The translations under genes and the position numbers were made by a program. From Maribacter ulvicola (lineage in GTDB: Bacteria > Bacteroidota > Bacteroidia > Flavobacteriales > Flavobacteriaceae): 64,000 bases of DNA. The DNA lies in the NCBI RefSeq assembly GCF_900155985.1, contig NZ_FTMA01000001.1, positions 186,001-250,000 on the forward strand. Direction: 5' to 3'. Shown one piece after another: positions 8,344 to 16,968 of this stretch. Each line of letters starts with the position of its first letter. Within the stretch, counting starts at the first letter, position 1. The notes below the pieces were generated by a model that saw nothing but the letters and a program-made list of their open reading frames with translations, did no database searches and was not told the origin of the DNA.

Positions 8344-8351
8344 CAAAAATA
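8344..8351 (-). promoter_or_regulatory. -7 element of bioF (predicted leaderless transcript)
   Basis: TATTTTTG on the minus strand matches TAnnTTTG and its last base is only 4 bases from the bioF ATG. If transcription starts at the usual distance from the -7 box, the mRNA begins at or within a base or two of the start codon. No good -33 element was seen. Confidence 0.5.
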
Positions 8352-8547
8352 ACTTTTCTATAAAATAGATTTTTACCTGATAAACGATTTTCTAAAATTT
8401 TAACTATGATATTAACCTTTACACTAAAGGTCTGACAACCGTAAGTTAAAATAAATGACAAATCTATTAAACTGACAAATAATAACTTACACCACCTAAA
8501 AATCAAAACAAAAAGATTTTATTTAATCAAATAACATTGATATATCT

Positions 8548-8555
8548 TATTTTTG
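8548..8555 (+). promoter_or_regulatory. -7 element upstream of the GAF/PAS sensor gene
   Basis: TATTTTTG fits the Bacteroidota -7 consensus. It lies 77 bases before the ATG at 8633, giving a leader of about 70 bases. The 293 bases between bioF and this gene otherwise hold only AT-rich sequence. Confidence 0.45.
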
Positions 8556-8632
8556 CATCTTTTTTTTAAAGAAATTTCTTACTCTGATTTTAAAGTCTTA
8601 GATTAAGAGTACGTCTTGTTTACAAGGATAAA

Positions 8633-11287
8633 ATGAAAGGTAGTACTATTTTAGATACAAGCAGATTACAAACATTGATGTCTTTTGATATTATGGATAC
8701 CCAGCCTGAAGCTATCTATAATGAAATAACATCATTAGCAGCCTCTATCTGTAACACCCCTGCAAGCTTAATTACCTTGGTAGACGACCACAGACAATTC
8801 TTTAAATCCAATTTAGGATTAAATAGCACAGGTACCTCTTTAAAGGATTCTTTCTGTAAATATGTTATCAGCGATAATGTTGACCTGTTAATTGTAGAAA
8901 ACACTTACAATGACAAACGATTTTATAATAACAATTTTGTAAAAGGCGAACCCAATATTCGATTTTACGCAGGCGCATCGTTAACTACAGAAAACGGTCA
9001 TAGACTTGGCACACTATGCGTATTAGATTATAAACCAAGACGACTTAAGAAATCCCAGTTAAACGGACTACAAACTCTTGCCAGACAAGTTGTTCAATTA
9101 TTTGAACTACGGAAAGCTAAAAAGACAGAAGTTGATCAAAAACTAGACCTAGAAAGAAAAGGCAAGCTATTAGACAATATCGTGACTGCAACTGGCATAG
9201 GTATATGGGAACGCAATCTCAATAATGATCTCCTAACCCTAAATGACCAAGCACAAGATATTTTTGGTCTAGACCACAATGTTTTAAACAACTTTAAAAC
9301 AGAAAATTGGTTTAACCTCATTCACAAGGATGACCTACCAAATGTAAAAGAGAAAATGATGGCTTGCTTAAGCTATCCATCCGTTGGCTGTAGCATTCAA
9401 TATAGAATACTACAAAAAGACGGGCAATATAAATGGATTCACGAAAAAGGCAAAGTTCTTAAATGGAGTAGTGACAAAAAACCATTATTAATGTACGGTA
9501 CCGTGCAAGATATTACCGAGAAGAAAAATTTTACTATAGAGCTTCAAAGGGTCAAAAACAACCAAGATGCAATGATCAACAGTACCCGAGATTTAATGTG
9601 GTCTATTGATCTTGATTTTAATCTGATTACTGCCAATAACGCATTCCATGATCTTGTTGAAAAAATTCAAGGACAACCATTTAAGGAAGGAGAACCCGTT
9701 TTCTCTGATGCCGTTTCTAAACAAGTGACCAAAAAATGGAAAGCATACTACAACAGAGCTCTTACTAGCGGAGGATTTTCAGTTAAACAAAGAACACAAA
9801 ACTCAAAAAAATTTTGGACCACCTATGGGCTCACCTCCTTTGATCTATTGTACAATAAAGAAGGAGAACGAATTGGGATCACCTGTTTCTTAAAAGACAT
9901 TACTTCAGAAGTTTTGTCCCAACAAGTACTGAAAAATGCCAAAGAAGAGCTGCAAAAAATCATGGACACCTCTTTAGACCTTATATGCACTATGGATGAG
10001 GAAGGATACTTCTTAAGCGTAAATAAAGCTAGCAAAATAATATGGGGCTATGATCCAAAAGACCTAATAGGCACTAACTACTTAAAGCTAGTACACGAAG
10101 AAGATAAACCTTCTACAAAAAAATCTAAAGATGCTGTTAACTCCGGAAAAAAAGTCGTCAATTTTGAAAATAGGTTTATACATAAGAATGGAGAAATAGT
10201 TCATATGTTGTGGTCCTCTAATTGGGATGAAAAAGATTGTGTATATTATTGTATTGGCAGAGATAATAATGAAAAGAAAAATTCTGAGCTTCAATTAGAA
10301 AACAGTGAACGTCGATTTAAAACACTAGTACAAGAAAGCAGTGATATCATTACCATTCTAGACACAAATGGTAATTTTAAATATGTAAGTCCGAGCTCAA
10401 CAAAGGTAATTCAAATAACTCCCGAAGAATTTATGGGTACAAATGCTTTTGATTATGTACACCCAGACGATTTAGAGCGCGTAACAAATACCTTTAATTT
10501 AATAAACCATAACAAATCAGTTAAAATAGAGCCTTTTAGATTTGAGAATAAATTTGGAGAATGGCGATGGTTTATTGCCAATGTTACCAATCAACTAAAT
10601 GAGCCCTCAATTCAAGGTATAGTTATTACATCTAGAGACATACATGAAACCACAATTGCAAAGGAACAATTAATACAAAGTGAGCGTCGTTATAAAACCT
10701 TAGTACAGGAAGGAAGTGATATGATCTGTATCATTGACCAAAAAGCAAATTTCTCCTACGCTAGTCCTACTTCTACAAAAATTCTTGAAATTACACCAGA
10801 AGAATTTGTTGGTACAAATGCTTTCGATTATGTTCATCCAGATGACTACGATACGGTTTATAATGAATTCATAAAAATTTTAAACATCCCACAAGTTAAC
10901 ATCAAACCATTTAGGTTTAAGCACGGGGCCGGTCATTGGGTATGGTTAGAAACCGTTATCACCAATAAACTCAATGAACCTACTATTAACGGCATTGTCA
11001 TCAACTCTAAAGATGTTACCACTAAAGTGCAACACTTAAAAGCAATTGAAGCACAAAATGCACAACTTAAAAAGATTGCATGGACACAGTCTCACATTGT
11101 AAGAGCACCCGTTGCCAGGTTAATGGGACTCATAGATTTATTAAAAGACGATGACGAAAAATTAAAAACGGAAGATAAAAAACGTATTCTTAATTATATT
11201 ATGACCTCAGCAGATGAAATTGACCATGTGATTAAGGATATTGTTGAAAATACCATTAATGCAATTGATATAGAAGAAATTAAATGA
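8633..11287 (+). CDS. GAF/PAS sensor protein with histidine phospho-acceptor region but no ATPase domain
   Basis: 884-residue cytoplasmic sensor with no membrane segment. Order: GAF domain (about 20-165), then five PAS/PAC units (about 185-300, 310-430, 440-550, 558-682 and 683-806), then a short dimerisation/phospho-acceptor-like region with H821 in WTQSHIVRAPVARLMGL. The chain ends 63 residues after this histidine, so the HATPase catalytic domain of a histidine kinase is missing. The stop overlaps the start of a receiver gene (ATGA, 11284-11287), so no catalytic domain follows in another frame. It may take phosphate from another kinase, act as a phosphatase, or bind its receiver. The last two PAS units are near-duplicates. 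Confidence 0.8.
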   Translation: MKGSTILDTSRLQTLMSFDIMDTQPEAIYNEITSLAASICNTPASLITLVDDHRQFFKSNLGLNSTGTSLKDSFCKYVISDNVDLLIVENTYNDKRFYNNNFVKGEPNIRFYAGASLTTENGHRLGTLCVLDYKPRRLKKSQLNGLQTLARQVVQLFELRKAKKTEVDQKLDLERKGKLLDNIVTATGIGIWERNLNNDLLTLNDQAQDIFGLDHNVLNNFKTENWFNLIHKDDLPNVKEKMMACLSYPSVGCSIQYRILQKDGQYKWIHEKGKVLKWSSDKKPLLMYGTVQDITEKKNFTIELQRVKNNQDAMINSTRDLMWSIDLDFNLITANNAFHDLVEKIQGQPFKEGEPVFSDAVSKQVTKKWKAYYNRALTSGGFSVKQRTQNSKKFWTTYGLTSFDLLYNKEGERIGITCFLKDITSEVLSQQVLKNAKEELQKIMDTSLDLICTMDEEGYFLSVNKASKIIWGYDPKDLIGTNYLKLVHEEDKPSTKKSKDAVNSGKKVVNFENRFIHKNGEIVHMLWSSNWDEKDCVYYCIGRDNNEKKNSELQLENSERRFKTLVQESSDIITILDTNGNFKYVSPSSTKVIQITPEEFMGTNAFDYVHPDDLERVTNTFNLINHNKSVKIEPFRFENKFGEWRWFIANVTNQLNEPSIQGIVITSRDIHETTIAKEQLIQSERRYKTLVQEGSDMICIIDQKANFSYASPTSTKILEITPEEFVGTNAFDYVHPDDYDTVYNEFIKILNIPQVNIKPFRFKHGAGHWVWLETVITNKLNEPTINGIVINSKDVTTKVQHLKAIEAQNAQLKKIAWTQSHIVRAPVARLMGLIDLLKDDDEKLKTEDKKRILNYIMTSADEIDHVIKDIVENTINAIDIEEIK

Positions 11288-11694
11288 ATTATCAAATATT
11301 ACTAATTGAAGATGATCCAATATTTACCTTTTTACTAGAAAAGGGAATTAAGCATGCAGAATTAAAGGGTGAAACTATTAATTTTTCTAACGGAAAACCT
11401 GCACTTGAGTATTTAACCGAACAGTACTCAGATAACTCTTCTTATATTATTTTTCTTGACCTCAATATGCCGGTTATGAACGGTTGGGAATTTATGGACA
11501 AGTTAGCAGCGCTTGCCTCTACAGAGAACTGTATGGTATTTATATTAACTTCTTCAGCATACCGGCATGACATAGAAAAGTTAAAGAATATCCCTTTAGT
11601 AGCCGACTTTGTTACCAAGCCAATTACCGAATATTTGTTAAAAGGAATAAAAGAAAAAATTGAAGATAAGTTTGAAAATAATCAGACAGTTTAA
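11284..11694 (+). CDS. Single-domain response regulator (receiver)
   Basis: 136-residue CheY-like receiver with no output domain. The acidic pocket is EDD at residues 9-11, the phosphorylated aspartate is D59 in IIFLDLNMPVMNGWEF, the switch threonine/serine is in ILTSS, and the conserved lysine is in VTKPIT. The start codon overlaps the stop of the sensor gene upstream by 4 bases, so the two are translationally coupled and almost surely partners. The NMPVMNGWEF loop is shared with the receivers at 44408 and 44970. Such single-domain regulators act by protein contact or as phosphorelay intermediates. Confidence 0.92.
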   Translation: MNYQILLIEDDPIFTFLLEKGIKHAELKGETINFSNGKPALEYLTEQYSDNSSYIIFLDLNMPVMNGWEFMDKLAALASTENCMVFILTSSAYRHDIEKLKNIPLVADFVTKPITEYLLKGIKEKIEDKFENNQTV

Positions 11695-11768
11695 CTCTTA
11701 CTACTCAAATTAAATAATTGTAGACACATACATGAATTAGCTTCATTATCTTAGCTAAAAATCAATGT

Positions 11769-13565
11769 ATGCGCTATCTATTTATTATATTATTTTTTGG
11801 TCTGCAATCAGCTCAACTAATTTCTCAGGTTAATTCTTACGCCATCTCTTTTGAAAATGCCCAACACCATGAGGCAAACATATCAGCTACATTTGTAAAG
11901 GTAGCATCAGATACTTTACCCCTTAGAATGAGTAGAACTTCGCCCGGCAGGTATGCACTACATGAATTTGCCAAAAATGTATATAATTTTAAAGCAGTAG
12001 ACAGTAAAGGAAATGCTTTAAAAATCACCAGAACCAGCCCATTTGAATGGAAAGTTTCTGGTCATGACGGTACTGTAACAATAACGTATACACTTTTTGC
12101 CAATAGAGGTGACGGGACCTATTCTCAAATAGACGAAACTCATGCACATTTAAATATTCCGGCAACATTTATGTATGCCCCATCACTTAGTGAACGAAAA
12201 ATTATCGTAGACTTTAAAACTAGAGATGATTTAAACTGGAAAATTGCTACACAGCTACAACACCTACAAAATAATACGTATAGTGCTCCCAATATGTATT
12301 ATTTTATGGATAGCCCCACCGAGATAAGCAATCATAAAGTGCGCGAATTTAAGATAGACAAGCAAACTATAAAATTAGCATTACACGACCCTGGCACCAA
12401 AGAAGAAGCAGACATGTATTTTGAAAAAGTAAAGAAAGTAGTTCTTGCCCAAAAAGAAATTTTCAGTGAGTTGCCAAAATTTGATTATGGCACATACACC
12501 TTTTTAGCATGCTATTTGCCAAATGCATCCGGTGACGGAATGGAACATAGAAACTCTACCATTTTAACCAGTACAAGAACATTAGCAAATGGTGGTATGG
12601 ACGGTAATATTGGTACCGTGTCACATGAGTTCTTTCATAGCTGGAATGTTGAACGTATTAGACCAAAATCTTTAGAACCTTTTAATTTTGAAGAAGCCAA
12701 TATGAGCGGAGAACTTTGGTTTGCAGAAGGTTTTACCAGTTACTACACCAATCTTGTACTTTGTCGCGCAGGATTAATTACGCCCAAAAAATATGTAGAA
12801 GGTTTAACCGGCACCTTCAATTATGTATGGAATTCACCCGCCAGACAATTTTACAACCCTATAGAAATGAGCTACCAAGCACCTTTCGTAGACGCATCAA
12901 CCTCTATTGACCCTGTGAATAGAGAAAATACTTTCATATCCTATTATTCATATGGTAGTGTACTTGGGCTTGCATTAGACTTATCGTTACGTGAGAATGA
13001 TTTGAATTTAGATGATTTTATGAAGCAAGTTTGGATAAGCTATGGCAAAAAAGAACAGCCTTATACCATAGAAAATTTAAACAAAACTCTAAACCTTTAT
13101 GCAGGAAAAGAATTTGGAGATAACTTCTTCAATAGTTTTATATACAAAAGTGAAATGCCGCCATATGATGAACTATTTAAAACCGTAGGCGTAAGTGTAT
13201 CACAAAACACTGAAACTGCATATTTTGGAGCTGCTATAACTATAACAGACGATTTAAATGGAAAAATAAGAAGCAATACTAAAATTGGGAGTCCGGCATA
13301 CGACGCCGGACTTAATAAAGGCGATATTATCACGTCCATAAACAACAAACCTTTCCCTAATGGTATACCATTTACTGATTTTATAAAACAGTTTCAACCC
13401 ACTGACAAATTAAATGTAAGCTTCACAAGATATGGTATTGAAAAAACAACAGATGTAGTTTTAGATTCCAATCCTACTTATACCATTGAATTAGCCGAAA
13501 AAGAAGGTGACTCTCCATCAAAAAAAGTATTAAAAGCACGCCAAGCGTGGTTAAAAACCGAATAA
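11769..13565 (+). CDS. M61-family metallopeptidase with C-terminal PDZ domain
   Basis: 598-residue exported glycyl-aminopeptidase-like (M61) enzyme. A signal peptide covers about residues 1-20 (hydrophobic stretch ending near SQVNS). The zinc site is HEFFHSWN (HExxH) around residues 285-292, with the downstream glutamate in ELWFAEGFTSYY. A PDZ domain fills the last ~110 residues, with GSPAYDAGLNKGDIITSINN as its core. M61 enzymes trim N-terminal residues of peptides in the periplasm; the specific substrate is unknown. The next gene starts on the base after the stop, so the two are translated from one message. Confidence 0.9.
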   Translation: MRYLFIILFFGLQSAQLISQVNSYAISFENAQHHEANISATFVKVASDTLPLRMSRTSPGRYALHEFAKNVYNFKAVDSKGNALKITRTSPFEWKVSGHDGTVTITYTLFANRGDGTYSQIDETHAHLNIPATFMYAPSLSERKIIVDFKTRDDLNWKIATQLQHLQNNTYSAPNMYYFMDSPTEISNHKVREFKIDKQTIKLALHDPGTKEEADMYFEKVKKVVLAQKEIFSELPKFDYGTYTFLACYLPNASGDGMEHRNSTILTSTRTLANGGMDGNIGTVSHEFFHSWNVERIRPKSLEPFNFEEANMSGELWFAEGFTSYYTNLVLCRAGLITPKKYVEGLTGTFNYVWNSPARQFYNPIEMSYQAPFVDASTSIDPVNRENTFISYYSYGSVLGLALDLSLRENDLNLDDFMKQVWISYGKKEQPYTIENLNKTLNLYAGKEFGDNFFNSFIYKSEMPPYDELFKTVGVSVSQNTETAYFGAAITITDDLNGKIRSNTKIGSPAYDAGLNKGDIITSINNKPFPNGIPFTDFIKQFQPTDKLNVSFTRYGIEKTTDVVLDSNPTYTIELAEKEGDSPSKKVLKARQAWLKTE

Positions 13566-14099
13566 ATGAGCATCCTATTCACTACTGCAAAGACTCAAGA
13601 TGAATTAATTCAAATCTTATCGCTTCAAGAAATGAATTTAAAATCTTCTGTAACTGCAACAGAAAAAGAAAAAGAAGGTTTTGTTACTGTTCAACACAGT
13701 TTAGATGTACTTACCAGAATGAATGGTGCCTGCCCACATATCATTGCAAAAGATGGAGATAAGGTGGTAGGATATGCGTTATCAATGACCCATGATTTTA
13801 AAGATGAAATATCAGTTCTGAGACCCATGTTTACAGAAATAGAAAATGTAAACATTCAAAATTTTATTACCATGGGTCAAATATGTGTAGCCAAAACCCA
13901 TAGAAAAATGGGAATTTTTCGTGGGCTCTATAATGCAATGAAAAAAGCCTCTTACCCTAAATACGATGCCATCATTACAGAAGTTGACGCCACTAACAGC
14001 CGATCGTTAGGCGCCCATTATGCCGTTGGTTTTGAAAAAGTATGTACGTATCATTCTTTAGATCAAGATTGGGAATTGATTTCTTTGAAGACTAGTTAA
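13566..14099 (+). CDS. GNAT-family N-acetyltransferase
   Basis: 177-residue protein of the Gcn5-related acetyltransferase fold. The central strand and the acetyl-CoA loop are visible as FITMGQICVAKTHRKMGIFRGLY, where VAKTHRKMGIFRGL corresponds to the V-x-x-x-x-[RQ]-x-x-G-x-[GA] CoA-binding motif A, followed by ITEVDATNSRSLGAHYAVGFEKV (motif B, with the N-x-x-x-x-x-x-Y-x-x-x-GF pattern). The acceptor cannot be predicted. It abuts the M61 gene with zero spacing. Confidence 0.85.
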   Translation: MSILFTTAKTQDELIQILSLQEMNLKSSVTATEKEKEGFVTVQHSLDVLTRMNGACPHIIAKDGDKVVGYALSMTHDFKDEISVLRPMFTEIENVNIQNFITMGQICVAKTHRKMGIFRGLYNAMKKASYPKYDAIITEVDATNSRSLGAHYAVGFEKVCTYHSLDQDWELISLKTS

Positions 14100-14130
14100 T
14101 TATTGTTTTTCAATGATTATCACATATTTG

Positions 14131-14147
14131 TTATCGTTAAACGATAA
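14131..14147. promoter_or_regulatory. 17-bp palindrome, probable operator of the DUF2975/Xre pair
   Basis: TTATCGTTAAACGATAA has two perfect 8-bp arms around one central base and ends 10 bases before the ATG at 14158. The downstream operon encodes a small Xre-type repressor, and such proteins bind short inverted repeats near their own promoter, so autoregulation is likely (inference). Confidence 0.6.
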
Positions 14148-14157
14148 TATTTATATC

Positions 14158-14670
14158 ATGAAAATATTTGGCACAAAATCACTTTCCTCCTTATCCTATT
14201 ATATTTTTAAAAGTACTTCAATTGTTCTTATTGCTTTTCTAACGTATTTGGGATATGCTTTTATAACCAATAGATATACTATCAAAGATGGCAGATTTGA
14301 TATAAAAATTCCTTTAGTAGAAAGTTCTATACAAGCTGATTATCAGTTTGGAATTATCCTAACCATCACCCTAATTTTAATTTTTGGAATCTTACTACTC
14401 CATCTACTTTCCAACATTTTCAAAGCCCTGAAAGATAAAGTTATTTTTAATAAAAGTATTATCAGAAACTTACAACGCCTAACTATCCTAAATTTAATTA
14501 TTGGACCTGTTATATATGTTCTAATTCAATATCCAATTATGCACCATAATAAATTAGGAAATATTCATAATCTTATCTTACTGGTTATTTTTGGAATGAT
14601 TTCTTTGTTTCTTACCAACGTATTTAAAAAAGGATATACCGTACAATCTGAAAACGACCTAACAATATAA
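14158..14670 (+). CDS. DUF2975 family four-helix membrane protein
   Basis: About 170 residues with four hydrophobic helices (roughly residues 15-40, 60-85, 110-130, 140-160). The pattern matches the DUF2975 family, whose members are almost always encoded next to a small YozG-like Xre regulator, as here (2 bases to the next start). The function is unknown. An in-frame ATG at 14113 exists, but it would put the 17-bp palindrome inside the coding region; ATG 14158 leaves the palindrome in the promoter and gives a more normal N-terminus (MKIFGTKSLS). Confidence 0.75.
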   Translation: MKIFGTKSLSSLSYYIFKSTSIVLIAFLTYLGYAFITNRYTIKDGRFDIKIPLVESSIQADYQFGIILTITLILIFGILLLHLLSNIFKALKDKVIFNKSIIRNLQRLTILNLIIGPVIYVLIQYPIMHHNKLGNIHNLILLVIFGMISLFLTNVFKKGYTVQSENDLTI

Positions 14671-14672
14671 CT

Positions 14673-14879
14673 ATGAGTATTGTAGTTAATTTAAATACTG
14701 TATTAGCAGAACGTAATCTAAGAAGTAAAGAACTCGCTGAAATGATTGGTATTACAGAAGCCAACTTATCTATTCTAAAGTCGGGCAAAGCTAAAGCTAT
14801 TCGTTTTTCAACCCTTGAAGCTATCTGCAAGGCATTAGACTGCCAACCTGCTGACATTCTTGCCTATAAAAAGGAATAA
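14673..14879 (+). CDS. Small Xre-family (YozG-like) transcriptional regulator
   Basis: 68 residues forming little more than one helix-turn-helix of the Cro/C1 type (HTH_26). The recognition helix region is KELAEMIGITEANLSILKSGKAKAIRF split over residues about 19-45, followed by the characteristic LEAICKALDCQPADIL. It probably binds the palindrome at 14131-14147 upstream of its operon and represses it. It is followed by a terminator shared with the convergent atpC gene. Confidence 0.9.
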   Translation: MSIVVNLNTVLAERNLRSKELAEMIGITEANLSILKSGKAKAIRFSTLEAICKALDCQPADILAYKKE

Positions 14880-14881
14880 AA

Positions 14882-14909
14882 AAAGGCTACACTTTTCAGT
14901 ATAGCCTTT
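14882..14909. terminator. Bidirectional terminator between the Xre gene and atpC
   Basis: Stem AAAGGCTA (14882-14889) with TAGCCTTT (14902-14909) and a 12-base loop, flanked by A and T runs on both sides. It lies between two convergent genes and can serve both. Confidence 0.75.
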
Positions 14910-14933
14910 ATAATCTTTAATAAAATGTACTAC

Positions 14934-15212
14934 TTAATCTGCAAGTACAATTATTCTATTATTTTTAAGCTCAATAGTACCGCTAGAAATTTGTAAAACT
15001 GTATTTCCGCTAGCATCTTTAGAGAACTTTGAAGCATATTCTTTATCTAAAGTAATATTGCCCGCAACCTTTACCTTACCTTCTTGTAATAATGATACAA
15101 TTGGAGCGTGGTCTTTTAACATTTGAAACTCACCATTTATACCTGGCACCGTAACCGAAGTTACTTCTCCTGCAAATAATGTTGCTTCTGGTGATACAAT
15201 TTCTAAATACAT
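14934..15212 (-). CDS. atpC: ATP synthase epsilon subunit, short form
   Basis: 92-residue F1 epsilon subunit. The beta-sandwich domain is complete, with YLEIVSPEATLFAGEVTSVTVPG at the start and GEFQMLKDHAPIVSLLQEG in the middle. The usual C-terminal helical hairpin (family length about 130-140 residues) is absent, which is common in Bacteroidota. The subunit joins the rotor to the catalytic head; without the helices, the self-inhibitory role of epsilon must be lost or changed. It lies 80 bases downstream of atpD on the same strand, with a heptamer repeat between them. Confidence 0.93.
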   Translation of the reverse strand: MYLEIVSPEATLFAGEVTSVTVPGINGEFQMLKDHAPIVSLLQEGKVKVAGNITLDKEYASKFSKDASGNTVLQISSGTIELKNNRIIVLAD

Positions 15213-15218
15213 ATTTTT

Positions 15219-15246
15219 TCAGTATTCAGTAATCAGTACTCAGTAA
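15219..15246. repeat. Four tandem 7-bp repeats between atpD and atpC
   Basis: On the plus strand the units are TCAGTAT, TCAGTAA, TCAGTAC and TCAGTAA. On the transcribed (minus) strand they read TTACTGA, GTACTGA, TTACTGA, ATACTGA and end 7 bases before the atpC ATG, so they occupy its ribosome-binding region. Degenerate copies (AACTG, TTACT) seem to continue towards atpD. Confidence 0.8.
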
Positions 15247-15292
15247 TCGAATGCAATAACTGCAAACTATTATTAAAAACTGTTTACTAGTT

Positions 15293-16804
<1,512 letters not shown>

Positions 16805-16862
16805 TTATATGTTTATGTATTACGTTTAATATAACCTGAAAAATGCTCTCATTTTCAGGCTG

Positions 16863-16870
16863 CAAAGATA
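16863..16870 (-). promoter_or_regulatory. -7 element of atpD
   Basis: TATCTTTG on the minus strand matches TAnnTTTG exactly; it gives a leader of about 57 bases. A T-rich stretch (TATTTTTC) lies about 20 bases upstream where the -33 element is expected. Confidence 0.55.
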
Positions 16871-16922
16871 TAGTTTTCAATTATAAAGAAAAATAGTTTT
16901 TTTCCTTTTTTACAAAAGTAAA

Positions 16923-16943
16923 AAGGTGCCTGTAAAGCACCTT
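16923..16943 (-). terminator. Terminator after the SGNH lipoprotein gene
   Basis: On the minus strand AAGGTGC pairs with GCACCTT around a 7-base loop and is followed by TTTTTAC. It lies 25 bases past the stop at 16969 and insulates atpD from the upstream pair of genes. Confidence 0.7.
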
Positions 16944-16968
16944 ATAATTCTTACTATTTTATGAGCCA

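Noticed and set aside
15219-15246. Tandem 7-bp repeats considered as CRISPR
   Set aside because: The units are contiguous with no spacers and far too short; no cas gene is present.
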